Positions 22,500-35,390 are shown, counted from the first letter of the stretch. The stretch: DNA of 64,000 nucleotides from Stenogyne calaminthoides (GCA_037126765.1 JBBCBC010000002.1:47000889-47064888), one strand, 5' to 3'. Numbers and translations are program-made. The notes: a model not told the origin generated them from the sequence alone.

Positions 22500-24291
22500 T
22501 CAAAACTGAATTTCGGACTTATTTACTGAAATAAATTGTTTATCACTGATGCTTTAAATATTATCGAATGTTACATATATTTACTGCATAACTGTTCAAT
22601 AAATCGTACGTGTTACATTGTAGTTAATTTAGTCATACCGCATCACGTAAGATTAAATTAACGGTCCCCTTGTAACTAAAAAGTACGCCATTCATTTACC
22701 TAGATGGAAATGAACAACCCATCGTGAAAGGTTGAAGTGTAAGGCTCGGATTGACTTGTCTTGACCAAGAGATTACACTAGTGCATGACCGATGCAATCG
22801 AATAGGACCCACAGGAGGACAAATTCTTGAATCAACAAGGAAGAATTAGACCTCGGTGGTTCGTTATTTCTTAATCTTCGTTCTTAAATAGGATCACGTG
22901 GTGGTTGGTAACTATTGCTTTTGACTTATCATGGGTTGAGAATCAACGAGATTCAATACTTTTTATCTTGGGCAATATTATTGGTCACATGTGATTGCTA
23001 CGATTTAATACGGAGAATCGTGCAAGCACGCTTGTTCGACGGTTTGGGAGGTTCATAAGCTTTATCATACCAAATCTTGCAAGTGGAATTAGTTTCCGGT
23101 ATGGATAATAATGTTGAACCATTCCTTGACCAAGGACAAAAAATATTAATTAATGAAAAACTATTTCAGTGGCTTGAATTAATTAACGGGCTAGATAATC
23201 TTAAACACGAGAAATAATAACCGGGAGCCATATTGACTGTAATATAGGTTAAGATGGATAGTGCAATATTAATTATGTAGTGGGATTAATTAATATTTAT
23301 TGGCTTGAATAATATTGTGGCTCAATATTGATAATTCAAGATCCATTTGAAGGTCCAATCTTAATTCTCCTAAAGGCCCCTAAGTAGCCCAACATATAGT
23401 CCAATAACTGAAAAAGGTGTTTAAAATAAAATAAATATTGTTGCTTAATTTTTTCATTATTTTCGAAATTTATGGATAAAAGGGGAGAAAGATTTTCTTT
23501 GAATTTTGTTATGGAATGAAGATATGTATTCTTGGAATACAAGATTATCTCATTAAATTCAAGAAATCTCCCACTTGGTTATTCATGAAGATAGTTTCGA
23601 AGTTTTTGAAATATAAAGGGCAAGAAAGATTTTCTTGATTTTCTTGAAAAGATATTATGGAAGATATGTATTTCTTGAAATACAAGAATATCTCATAAAT
23701 TCAAGAAGATCCAAATCTTGGAATCTTGCCTATAATTTTTAAAAATATCCCATAACAAAAGAAAGAGGTGGGATTTTTTGTGGAATATTATAATTATGGA
23801 AAAAAAGAATATAGGAGATATATTCAAGATTTCTTGGAGATCAAGAAAAGATTTCCCACATTATTTTTTTACCTGAATTTGGAACCACCTATGCTCTATA
23901 AATAGGGATGACTTTTCATTCCCAAGTACAATTCCATGTCTTAGAAAAATTAGTAAATCCAAAAGGTGGTGCAACATAATTTATTTTCCTTTTTGTTAAT
24001 TGTTCACAAGTGTCCTACCAACGGATAGTCGAACAAGGATTAAGGGAATACTTGGGAAGTTCTTTTTGGTTAGTCTAATCACCTGCACCATTATCGTTCC
24101 AAGAGGACGCTCACGTAAACTCGTAGAATTCGCGACGCGTAGGATTTACGTGAATTAATTGTATGCATGATTTGTTGTTGGATTATTATTTGAATTAATA
24201 TAGGATTAATTCATGCTAGTAATAATTATAAGAATTAAATTTGTATTTAAATATTCTCCCGAATAGATCTCGTGCAAGTTATTCCCCAACA
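22458..24291 (+). repeat. Copia LTR B (internal)
   Basis: 1834 bp, TATA-like box near 23894-23908. It is more diverged from A and C than they are from each other, for example around 23425-23465 and 23725-23770. It abuts 'gtgggagaag' from within the gag/protease region instead of the normal purine tract. Confidence 0.9.
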
Positions 24292-24305
24292 ATCGTATCA
24301 AAGCC

Positions 24306-25739
24306 ACTTGCTTTTGCTCAATTTTTTAAATTGTAATTTAATTCACGACATTAAATTTGAAATCGATAGTAGAATTGCTAGATCTGTTTTTTGCGGTATC
24401 CAATTGTCATGGAATTTAATGTGTTTATTTATGCATGCATATAAATTGTGGTTTTTAATTCGATTCGTTCGGATTCGCTTTTGCTCCTCGTGAGAAAAAT
24501 CCACGCAGTAGATTAGGATTTGTTTGATTTGATCAATGTAATAGACTAGTATAGATTCAGATTTTATTTATTTTTGTAAATAAATTAAACCGGATTTAAA
24601 CTATGGGACGAGAGACAAGAATTAAAGGATAAAATCCGTAATCCCGGTAGCGAGCCGCTGAAACATGCCACGGAGGGCCGCGCCGGATCGCTGTGAAACG
24701 CACGGGGCGTGGGTGAGGCCAATGGAGGGATCGCCACGCCGACGTGGCGGGCGAAGGCAAGATGCGACGCGCTGGGATGACCTACGGCGGAGGCGAAAGC
24801 ATGGGACGTAAGGGTCGGTGAGTTCCACTGGCGAAAGGTGGTTGGCGAAGGCTACAAGGATGCGAAGGGCCAGTTTACCAAGGCGACGAGGCACGGGCAA
24901 CTGGTTTCGCCGAATGGGATCGGGTTGGGATCGGCGCCAAGATCCTTTGTGAGCTACTTGGCGTGACATTTCGAGACGGAGTATCTTTTCGAGACGATCG
25001 AGTGGGAGAAATTCAAGACGACGTTTCTTGAAGATCAAGCCAAGAAAAATCAAACCATGACAATTGGATAATTTGTGCCCAATATGTTTATTTTTACGCT
25101 TTTGCTTGATTTATTATTGTGTTATCTTATGCTTTATTTAATTTGTTTAAATGTGTTTGCATGAGAGTTGCCCAATGAAAAATCTCACAATAAAAAATTA
25201 CTAAGTATGTTTAAATAATTAATTAACAATTTTATTCCGGATAATAAAATTAAATTAATTTTGACCTCCATGATTTATTTATTTGTGAATTCTTTTGGAG
25301 AAATTCCCCCCACGGGACGGTCAAAAGTTAGCTTTCACATGAATGAATTCCAAATGGATGATTGTGGATTATTACTAGTGGTGACGATAACCCTCCCCAC
25401 GAGGCTCGATCAAAGCGAAATAATAATCTTGTATTTAATCATGGTTATTACTTAGGTATAAAATTGATATGCATATACTTCCCTGAAGTCCCTGTCAATT
25501 TTATATTGGTCAAGTGGGAGCCAACTATTAATCTGGATATTAAAGGTTTGTAATCGTTTTTGTTTGTAACTCGCTTGAATGTGTTTAAATAATGACCCAC
25601 CCCACGTGGCTTATTTAAACTGTTTTTGAGATGTTGGTCGATGCATGTTCATATTTTTTTGAGATTTTAATATGATGCATGTGATCGAACCTTGTGATAT
25701 ATTTGTGCTTATGCATATTATTGTTTATTTCAGTTCATC
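24306..25739 (+). other. Copia leader, interior 2
   Basis: Homologous to 20089-21488, with a different GC-rich section at about 24620-25010. ORFs here are spurious. Confidence 0.7.
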
Positions 25740-26645
25740 ATGTCGCAACCTTCTAATCCACTGTCCAATATACTTAAAGACAAATTGCTTTCTGGTGAAA
25801 ACTATTTTGATTAGAAATACAAACTAAAATCTGTCCTAACCGCATCACCTTCCAAATGGGTACTTGATACACCAAAACCCAAAAAAAACCAAGGATTTTT
25901 AATACGGGATGAGATGATTTATGGTGAATGGGAGTCTGGCAAATGAATTGATGAAGGATACAATTCGCACATCTGCTGATGCGTTGAAACACCTTCATCA
26001 AGAATATGAGTCAGCTGCAGACATCTTACAGAATCTCGAAGCGATGTTCGCACATCAGACCCATATGGCGATCCAAAGTGTGAAGCAAGAAACTGTTGAA
26101 TTAAAAATGGAAAAAGTGGACGCATCGAAAGACAAAGACGCCCTTAGGGTTATGGTGTTATTTGAGGAACTTGAGATCCCGGCTAAAAAATGTGATTTCA
26201 AGACTAAGATTGATTTCATTCTCCAATCCTTACTAAAGAGCTATAATCACCACTATCTTGAGTATCTAATGGAAGATCTAGATTTTACAAAGGATGATCT
26301 TGTAAATGCTCTCACTTTGGTTGAAAAGGGAAAGGGAGCAAGGAAAAGAACTTGGGGAAAACAGAATCTTCTTTTTCATCCTAGGTCAAGTGGTGATAAG
26401 GATGATGAAAAGAGAAGAAAGTTGAACCAAGCAGACTCAACATCAAATAAGAGCATAGAATCAAGTATGAGGAAAGTTTTGGAAAGCGGGAGTGTAGGAC
26501 ATTGGAGGTCAGCCTGTTCCAGACCCAAAAGGAATGGAAAGAAAGGTAATTCTCACGCACTTGTTGTTGAAACTTGTTTAGCAGCGTATGCCTCCCATTT
26601 ATGGGTGGTGGATACGAGATCCATCGATCATGTTTGTTTCACATT
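25740..26645 (+). pseudogene. Copia gag and protease start, interior 2
   Basis: Starts with the same MSQP beginning as the gag at 21489, but has an in-frame TAG at 25812-25814 and frameshifts near 25921. Homology to interior 1 continues through LEYLMEDLDF, the GHWRSAC zinc-knuckle remnant and LWVVDT. Not translatable as one protein. Confidence 0.8.
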
Positions 26646-27840
26646 ATGAGGGTTCAAGCGGACCGCAAGAACTTAGTGGGAGTGAGATCCTCATCACACC
26701 GGGCGATGCTACGAGAGTGGCGGTTCAAGCGATGGGAGAAGTCAAGACTGTCTTTTGAAGACAGAGTTTTAATTTTAAGAGATGTTCTTTACGTTCCAAG
26801 TTTTAGAAAGAATTTGATTTCAGTTTCTAAACTTTTTCATGATGGATATTCGGTTACTTTTAATAAAGTTGTTACCATTTCTCTTTTTGATAAATTTATA
26901 TGTCATGGAACGTTGTCGAATAATCTCTATACAATTAATTGTGCACACCACTCACGAAATGCATCCTATAACACATCAACTATTTCCGAGAAAAGAAAAC
27001 GTTCATCAGACGTGAACGAGACACTTCTTTGGCATCTAAGATTGGGTCATATAAATCCAAAGAGGATCCAAAGGTTGATGAAAGACGGTTCATTGGAGTT
27101 TCTCCAAGTTGAACCAATTCCAACCTGCGAATCATGTTTGGAGGGTACAATGACCAAGAGGGCATTTGGAGCCAAGGGGAATAGAGCCAAAGAAGTGTTA
27201 GAAATCGTTCACACAGATGTATGTGGTCCAATGTCAACCAAAGCAAGAGGAGCTTATGAGTATTTTGTCACTTTTATTGATGATTACTCAAGGTACGGTT
27301 ATATTTTCCTTATGAAGCATAAATCTGAGATCTTTGAAAAATTCAAAGAATTTAAGGCTCAAGCAAGAGAATCATATAGGGAAAAACGATCAAGTCTCTA
27401 CGATTCGATCGTGGAGGCGAATACCTCGGCGATGAATTTTTGAACTACTTATCTCGATGAAGGGATCAGATCCCACCATCGCACCTTTAACCCTCAACAA
27501 AATGGGGTTGCAGAGCGAAGAAACAGAACTCTTTTGGAAATGGTTAGATCTATGACGAGTTATGTGGATCTTCCCAAGTCGTTCTCGGGTCATGCCTTGG
27601 AAACAACAGCTTATATTCTGAACTTGGTGTCATCCAAATCGGTTCCCAAAACTCCCAAAGAATTATGGACCGGGCGCAAGCCTAGTATGAGACACATGAG
27701 AATTTGGGGGTGTCCGCCCACGTGTTGGACAAGGAAGTCAAAAAATCGATCCTCGATCGTAATTAAGGTTGTTTGTAGGATAATTTTAGGAACAAAAAGC
27801 GGTGTATGTTCTATGGTCCCGAAGATCAAAAGGTGGTAAT
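26646..27840 (+). pseudogene. Copia GAG-pre-integrase and integrase, broken
   Basis: The frame 26574-27443 shows the pre-integrase zinc motif (WHLRLGHI...CESCLEG). It then gives the integrase core with the first acidic residues in VHTDVCGPM and FIDDYSRYGY. After a frameshift near 27380-27450, the NPQQNGVAERRNR phrase bearing the third catalytic Glu appears at about 27495-27530. Integrase inserts element cDNA into the genome; here the reading frame is interrupted several times. Confidence 0.82.
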
Positions 27841-30408
27841 AAGCACCCACTTTAGATTTTTGGAAGAAGACTATATGAACGAAAGAAGACCCGGAAGTGA
27901 GATTACCTTAAATGAGCTAAGGGGGCAAACCTCAATGCCAATTATACAAGATGATATACCAAACGACACACTTACACAACCGGAACCTCGTCGTAGTGGG
28001 AGGGTTGTGAAATAGCCAGAGAGATTCATGGGAATAGGAGAGTCCTCGGACTTGATTCCGGACAAGATTTAATCGCAGACCCATGGACGATGACGAGGCA
28101 ATCCAAGACAAGGATGCAGATTCTTGGCAAACAAAGAATGAAAGTTCTAAATGGGTTCTATGTTTCATAACAGAGTGTAGGAGCTAGTCGAACCAGTTAA
28201 TGGGGTCAAACCCATTGGTTGCAAGTGGGTGTATAAGAGAAAAAGAGGACCGGACGGGAAGGTTATACTCAGAAAGAAGGGATCGATTATGAGGAAACTT
28301 TTTCGCCCGTAGCCATGCTTAAGTCCATCCGAATTCTCTTATCGATTAATGCGCATCTCGACTTTGAAATCTGGCAAATGGATGTCAAGACGCCTTTTCC
28401 TTAACTAAGTCTTGATGAAGAGATCTATATGCAACAACCCCAAGGCTTTATTGAAAAAGGCCAAGAACACCTAGTTTGTAAGCTCATGAAGTCCATTTAT
28501 GGACCCAAACAGGCATCCAGAGCTTGGAACCAATGTTTTGATCATGTTATAAAGTCTTATGGGTTCGATCAAAATGAGTTCGAGAGTTGTGTGTACAAAA
28601 AGCGTGTCGGAACTGCATTAGTATTCTTAGTACTATACGTAGACGACATTCTGATCATCGGGAACGATGTAAAGGTGTTATCAGACGTAAGGGCATGGCT
28701 TTCAAAATAGTTTGATATGAAGGACTTAGGGAAGCCGCGACACATCCTTGGGATCAAGATCACCGAGATCACAAGAAAAGGATGATAGCTTATCGAAGTT
28801 TTCATACATAGACACCGTCTTGAAACGATTCAGCATGCAAGATTCCAAGAAAGACTTCGTACCTTTCAGACATGGAATCCATCTATCCAAGAAAATGTGC
28901 CCTAAGACGCAAAAGGAGATAGATGACATGAGAGGCATTCCTTATGCTTTGGAAATAAAGATATGGTTAGATCTATGATGAGTTATGCGGATCTTCCCAA
29001 GTCGCTCGGGGTCATGCCTTGAAAGAAGCAGACCTACATTCTCGAACTTGGTGCCATCCAAATCGGTTCCCAAAACTCCCAAAGAATTGTGGACCCGGGC
29101 GCATGCCCCGTTTTGAGACACATGAAGATTAGGGGGTGTCCTACCACGTGTTGGACAAGTAAGCCAGTAAATAGGATCCTCGATCGTAATTAAGGTTGTT
29201 TGTGGGATACCCGAGGAAAAAAAGGGTGTATGTTCTATGGTCCCAAGATCAAAAGGTGGTAATAAGCACCCACTTTAGATTTTTGGAAGAAGACTATATG
29301 AACGTAAAGAAGACCTGTAAGTGAGATTACCTTAAATGAGCTAGGGGGCTAACCTCGATGCCAACTGCATAATATGACATACCAAACGACACTTACACAA
29401 CCGAACCTCGTCAGAAGTGGGAGGGTTGTGAACAACCGAGAGATTCATGGGCATAGAAGAGTCCTCGGACTTGATCCCCTGGGTCAAGAGGAATCAGACC
29501 CATGGACATATGACGAGGCAATCCAAGACAAGGATGCGATTTCTTGGCAAACAAAGAATGAAAGCGAAATGGGTTCTTTGGATCATAACAGAGTGTGGGA
29601 GCTAAGTCGAACCACTTAATGGGGTCAAACCCATTGGTTGCAAGTGGGTGTACAAGAGAAAAAGAGGACAGGGATCGGAAGGTGGGAAACCTTCAAGGCA
29701 AGACTCGTGGGCGAAAAGGTTATACTCAGAAAGAAGGGATCGATTATGAGGAAACTTTTTTCGCCCAGTAGCCATGCTCAAGTCCATCCGAATTCTCTTA
29801 TCGATTCTTCAAGCATCTCGACTTTTGAAATCTGGCAAATGGATGTCAAGACGCCTTTCCTTAACGAAAAGTCTTGATGAAGAGATCTATATGCAACAAC
29901 CCCAAGGCTTTATTGAAAAAGGCCAAGAACACCTAGTTTGTAAGCTCATGAAGTCCATTTACGGACTCAAACAGCATCCAGCTTGGAACCAATATTTTGA
30001 TCATGTTATAAAGTCTTATGGGTTTGATCAAAACGAGTTCGAAGTTGTGTGTACAAAAAAGCGTTCGAATCGAGATTGGTATTCTTAGTACTATACGTAG
30101 ATGACATTCGATCATCGAGAACAATGTAAAGGTGTTATCGGACGAAGGGCATGGCTTTCAAAATAGTTTTATATGAAGGACTTAAGGAAGCCAAGACACA
30201 TCCTTGGGATCAAGATCACTCGAGATCGCAAGAAAATGATGATAGTTTATCGCAAGCTTCATACATAGACATCGCCTTGAAACGATTCAAAGATGCAGAG
30301 TCCAAGAAAGGCTTCGTACCTTTTCGGACATGGAATTCATCTATCCAAGAAAATGTGCCCTAAGACATAAAAGGAGATAGATGACATGAGAGGCATTCCA
30401 TATGCTTA
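27532..30408 (+). repeat. 1.4-kb tandem duplication within copia pol
   Basis: 27532-28960 (end of integrase through RT) is repeated at about 28961-30408. The second unit begins again with 'ggttagatctatgatgagtt', matching 27542. The breakpoint shows short homology: CTTTTGGAAAT at the unit start and GCTTTGGAAAT at its end. The second unit carries further indels. Confidence 0.85.
27841..28960 (+). pseudogene. Copia reverse transcriptase, first copy, broken
   Basis: An open stretch at 28429-28710 carries MQQPQGFIEKGQEHLVCKL and the catalytic YVDD box (28636-28647). Upstream, 'atggatgtcaag' (28380) encodes the MDVKTPF phrase preceding a frameshift. A stop follows at 28708-28710. Part of a segment duplicated downstream. 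Confidence 0.82.
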
Positions 30409-31130
30409 ATTTACTGTCGAGAGCCTTATGTATGCAATGTCGTAGACGAGACCAGATATCCGCTTTTCTGGCATGGTGGTGGCAAGATATCAAAGTAACC
30501 CGAGGAAAGAACATTCGAATGACTTATAAAAAACATTCTCAAGTATCCGAAAAAGAACTCGAGATAGAATGTTAATTTATCGATACAATAATCCCCATCG
30601 GCACACCTAACTCGATTTCCAATCATACATAGATTCGTAAAAATCTACCCGGTAGTGTGTTTTTGCATGGGGGAGGAGCCATGACATGGAGAAGAGTCAG
30701 CGAAATGCGCCGCAGATTCTACCATGGGTTTTTAATATGTAGCCGCTTGAGACAACTAAAGAAGCGGTTTGGCTCAAGAACTTCCTAGTGGACTTGAATG
30801 TAGTTCGAATTTGCCCTCGCAGAATCACTATTTATTGTGACAATGCCGGAAGCGATTGCAAATTCAAGGGAACCAAGAGCCCACAAGGCAAACAAACACA
30901 TTGAAAGAAATATCATCTTATACGAGATATCGTTAAGAGAGGGAATATAGAGGTGGCAAAGATAGCGGCCGAAGACAACCTAAAGGAGTCCATTCATTAA
31001 AAGCGGTCTCTCTCGAATACATTCGAGAGACATGTGGAAGGAATGGGTGTCAAGACCGATTTTGCTAACTGCTTGAGTATAAGTGGGAGAAATTATTAGG
31101 TTCGTGTAGGTGACATTAGATGTCACGACA
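30409..31130 (+). pseudogene. Copia RNase H end of pol, degenerate
   Basis: Fragments match the copia C-terminal RNase H region: AVWLKNFLVDLNVV near 30757, a HIERKYH-like phrase near 30900, and KRGNIEVAKIAAEDN near 30935. The frame is interrupted. It is followed by two 'agtgggaga' purine tracts (31085 and 31181). Confidence 0.7.
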
Positions 31131-31190
31131 GAACTACACGAGACATGTTGTAGTATACTTAAAAGCGGACTTTGAGTATAAGTGGGAGAT

Positions 31191-33027
31191 TGTTGGGATT
31201 ATATTGGAAAGTATGCTTTTTACTTTGTATAATCAAAACCGGATTTCGGATTTATTTATGAAATAAATTGTTTATCATCGATGCTTTAAATATCATCGAA
31301 TGTTACATATATTTATCGCATAAATGTTTCAATAAATAAGACGTGTTACATTGTAGTTAATTTGGTGATACCGGATCACGTAAGATTAAATTAACAAATC
31401 CCTTTATAACTCAAAAAAGTATACCATTCACGACCTAGATGGAAATGAACAAATCCATCGTGAAAGGTTGAAGTGTAAGGCTCAGATTGACTTGTCTTGA
31501 CCAAGAGATTACACTAGTGCATGACTGATGCACTGAATAGGACCTACAAGAGGACATATTCTTCAGAACTGGACAAGGAAGAATTAGACCTCAGTGGTTT
31601 GTTATTTCTTAATCTTCGTCCCTTAAATAGGATCACGTGTGGTTGGTAACTATTGCTTTGACTTATCATGGGTAGAGAATCAACGAGATTCAATACTTTT
31701 TATCTTGGGCAATATTATTGGTCACATATGATTGCTAAGATTTAATACGGAGAATCATGTGCAAGTACGCTTGTTCGATTTGCCCCCTTGGGAGGTTCAT
31801 AAGCTTTATCATACCAAATCTTGCAAGTGGAACTAGTTTCCGGTATGGATAATAATGTTGAACCGTTCCTTAACCAAGGACAAAAGATATTAATTAATGG
31901 AAAGCTATTTCAGTGGCTTGAATTAATTAATGGGCTAGATAATCTTAATCACGGGAAATAATAATCGGGAGTCATATTGACTGTAATATGGGTTAAGATG
32001 GATAGTGCAATATTAATTATGTAGTGGGATTAATTAATATTTATGGGCTTGAATAATATTGTGGCTCAATATTGATAATTCAAGATCCATTGGAATGTCC
32101 AATCTTAATTCTCCTAAAGACCCCCTCAGTAGCCCAACATAAAGTCCAATAACAGAAAAAAGTGTTTAAAAATAAAATAAATCTTGTTGCATATTTTTCC
32201 TATTTTTTCGAAAATTATGGATTAAAAGGGGAGAAAGATTTTCTTTGAATTTTGTTATGGAATGAAGATATGTATTCTTGGAATACAAGATTATCTCATT
32301 AAATTCAAGAAATCTCCCACTTGGTTATCCATATAGTTATTTTCGAAAATTTTGAAATATAAAGGGCAAGAAAGATTTTCTTGAAAAGATATTATGAAAA
32401 ATATGTATTTCTTGAAATACAAGAATATCTCATAAATTCAAGAAGATCCAAATCTTGGAATCTTGATCCCTATATTTCGAAAATTCCATAACAAAGTGGA
32501 GTTGGGATTTTTGTGGAATATTTTAATTATGGAGAAAAGAATATATGAGATATATTCAAGATTTCTTGGAGATCAAGAAAAAGATTTTCCCATATTATTT
32601 TATCCCAAATTTTCGACCACCACACCTCTATAAATAGGGGATGAGTGTTTCATTCCCAAGTATAATTCCATGTGCTGGAAAAATTAGTAAATCCATAAAG
32701 GTGGTGCAACAAAGTTTATTTTCCTTTTGTTAATTGTTCGCGAGCATCCTACCATCGGATTGTCGAGCAAGGATTAAGGGAATACTTGGGAAAGTTTTTT
32801 TTGGTGTGTCTAATCAACAAGGCCATTGCCACTCCAAGAGGTACGTTCACGTAAACTCGTAGAAATTCCGCATGCGTAGGATTTACGTGAACTTTTATAT
32901 GCATGATTTGTTGTTGAATTATTATTTGAATTAATATAGGATTAATTCATGCTAGTAATAATTATCAGAATTAAATTTGTATTTAAATATTTATCCCGAA
33001 TAGATCCGTGCAACTTATTCCCCAACA
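31191..33027 (+). repeat. Copia LTR C
   Basis: 1837 bp, preceded by the tract 'agtgggagat' and followed by AACAA. TATA-like box at 32627-32640. Closest to LTR A. Confidence 0.92.
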
Positions 33028-34206
33028 AACAAAAAATTAGTATTCTACTTGGTAGGGGGTAATAAACATGTATAAAATTAGTATGACACTTGGTAGGGGT
33101 AATAAATTTGTATATAATTGAGGATTTCCTGGAAAGTACCGATTTACCCCTTGTTCCAAAATATAAAATCATGCCCTCATTTCACTGTTCTTTTCAGCCG
33201 ACGCCTTGTTGTTTTAATTGTGGGCTAACATGTGATATTAGACCAAGTGCATCAGGTATTAGTTCATCCCATTTTGGAAATTCCACGCTATCCTCCATCA
33301 ATCTTAATTATTCATTGCATAGTAAAAATAACAAGGATTTGAACAAGAAAATTTTATAGATTCAAAATTTAAAATTGAGGCTTTGTAAAAAAAAATATAT
33401 ATATAAAAAATTGAGACTATGTTTTGGCATTAATTTAGAATGCCTCAATTCAGTCTCACAAAAAATTGTTAATGATTATCTTTACTTGTCAAGAATTTGC
33501 ACAATTTCATCAGCACAAGACTAAATACCTCCAGATGACAAGACAAGAAAATAGCAAATCCAAAGTACAATTGCAAGTTTAAGCCAACAAAAAACAGAGG
33601 CGCATATCTCCAGGCAAAATCTCAAAACAAAAAAGAACCAAAAATCAAAACTGCAGCAAATTATGAGCAAGAACAACAAGAATGAGATGGGCCCACATAA
33701 TTTTGCAACCAAAGATTTCTAGAAATGTACAGATCAGACATATCCCAGGTAGCAAAAGAGACACAAAAGTTAGAAAAGCAGCAATCTTGACAACATTATC
33801 ATTCACAAAAAATAGGGCAAGGATAAATAACACCAAGAACTCATAAACCAGCACCACAATGTTGAAGAAACCAATTAAAGATAGCTAACTTACATGAAAC
33901 TTGAAGCAGCAAAAGAGAAGCGACAAATGGGAATGCAAATAAGAAATAAAAATGTGATCTTTATATAGGCCAGTATAATCTCATAATTAAGAACAAATTA
34001 AAATAGCATGTAATATCTGAAAGTATTGATCATAGGAAGAGATTATTATTATGCAACTGAAATTGTTCTTATACATGATACCACCATACAACGGGAACAA
34101 AGAAAACAAGCTAGAAAAGCAACATTAAACAAGAAATTAACATTTTAACAAACAAGTTGCAGCATTATCAGAAGTTCCCTGTGGCTTGAATCTTTCTTAA
34201 TCTTTC
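33028..34206. other. Harbinger-like element interior without recognised gene
   Basis: AT-rich, with the subterminal phrase 'acttggtaggggtaataa' repeated near 33050 and 33085. ORFs are short and unsupported. Confidence 0.4.
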
Positions 34207-34326
34207 TTAATTTGACTTCATTTCGATGATACAACGGAGGCCTTCGCCTTTGAGCATGAGGTCAAAAGCCTTGTTAATCTCAACAAACAACACTTTTTTA
34301 GTTATGAACTTCTCCACTTCAAGTTC
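34207..34326 (-). pseudogene. Alcohol dehydrogenase last-exon fragment
   Basis: After an AG acceptor (34327-34328), 39 codons and a TAA are open on the minus strand. They include VEKFITKKVLF and INKAFDLMLKGEGLRCIIEM, the C-terminus of plant zinc-dependent alcohol dehydrogenases (class III/ADH family). No other ADH exon is nearby and the intron-side sequence is unrelated, so this is an isolated exon. It lies within the Harbinger-like element, on the same strand as the IQD and WRKY fragments. Confidence 0.8.
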
Positions 34327-35039
34327 CTATAGATCATCAATTGAGTCGCCTTATCGAAAACACTCCATCATATATATACAACTATTGAGAAGTTAATTTG
34401 ATAATTAAGCATTGAAGAATCGAAACACACTTGCCTTACTGTGGAACATGATGTAAATCAACTACTATAAAACAAATTTAAAGTCCATTGCAATGAATAC
34501 TACAAATTGGCTAGACTGTAAAGAGCTTTGAACTCCAAGAATGCAATTCAAAATAAACTAGGTTATAACTGAACATGATGTGAATTACTACTATGAACAA
34601 CTTCTGACTCGATCGATGCAACCAAATACTGCAAAATCAACTAGATTTATTGAACATGGTGTGAATTAACACTACTATAAGCAGCTTTTCTACACCATCA
34701 ATGCAACAAATTCTGCAAAACCAACTAGAATTAACTACTATAAATAATTTTTCAACTCCAAATACTGCAAAATCGACTAGATTAATAGAAGATGATGTAT
34801 ATTAAGTTATTAACTACCATAAACAGCTTTCAATTCAATCATCTCCACTAGATATATTTACACAACATTAGCTAAAGCAGCCACATAAATCTAGTCTGCA
34901 AACAAGTGATTCATTCTTGTTCATAATATAAGATTGATTTAGATTCTAAAAACCACATATTCTAGCAAGAATTCAACAACTAGATCATCAAAGCCATCAA
35001 TTACAACATAAGAACTAGAAAACAGGAAACAAGAACTAC
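34327..35039. other. Non-coding spacer between captured fragments
   Basis: AT-rich. A loosely repeated phrase of the type 'aactactataaac...caactccaa...tgcaaaatcaactaga' recurs four or five times between about 34450 and 34830, suggesting decayed tandem duplication. Confidence 0.5.
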
Positions 35040-35138
35040 CAGAAAAGCCCGAAAAGCAGTCTGAATACGAACATCGGCCCACTCTCGGCGAACCACCATG
35101 AAATCCTTGGGTGAAGCTTTGGCCAAAGCAGGAAGTAA
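35040..35138 (-). pseudogene. IQD (IQ67-domain) protein exon fragment
   Basis: The minus-strand frame reads PKDFMVVRREWADVRIQTAFR, then AFL, ending at a GT donor (35038-35039). This is the start of the IQ67 calmodulin-binding domain of plant IQD proteins, which are scaffolds linking calmodulin and microtubules. Known IQD genes have an intron at this place in the domain. Only this exon end is present; an upstream stop closes the frame. An isolated captured fragment is the best reading. Confidence 0.8.
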
Positions 35139-35264
35139 TTATAAATCTTCTTGTTGAGAATGTTGAATATCACATTCAAAAAGTACCTACAAGACCAAGG
35201 GTCAAGTGAATTCATTCAAATGATCAAGAACTACCAAACAATAGCATGGCATAGAGCAAGATAC

Positions 35265-35331
35265 CTCCATGGAATGACCAATAGCAAGTATTCGGCCATC
35301 ATCTGGTTTGATTGTAAAGTTGTAATTCTGC
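35265..35331 (-). pseudogene. Possible exon fragment, WD40-like phrase
   Basis: Between an AG (35332-35333) and a GT (35263-35264) on the minus strand, 67 bp encode NFTIKPDDGRILAIGHSME. This resembles a beta-propeller blade, but the parent family was not identified. Confidence 0.35.
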
Positions 35332-35390
35332 CTGCTTGTTCTTGATTGTAAAGTTGCTCGAACATGACTCTGATACTAGGAACAATGACT

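Larger units (their letters stand above)
18237..33027 (+). mobile_element. Copia complex: LTR - partial interior - LTR - full interior - LTR
   Basis: Three direct LTRs, A (18237-20075), B (22458-24291) and C (31191-33027), all begin TGTTGGGATTATA and end CCCCAACA. The outer flanks AACAT and AACAA agree at four of five bases; LTR B has no such duplication. Interior 1 (20076-22457) holds the primer-binding site, leader and gag. Interior 2 (24292-31190) holds leader, gag, protease remnant, integrase, reverse transcriptase and RNase H pieces with many frameshifts. The polypurine tract 'agtgggagat' precedes LTR C. The long LTRs and the DVCGPMSTKARG integrase phrase suggest the Angela/BARE-like part of copia (inference). 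Confidence 0.88.

Noticed and set aside
22458..31190. Reading LTR B to LTR C as an independent later insertion
   Set aside because: No target duplication flanks LTR B, and LTR C pairs with A rather than B in the diverged second half.
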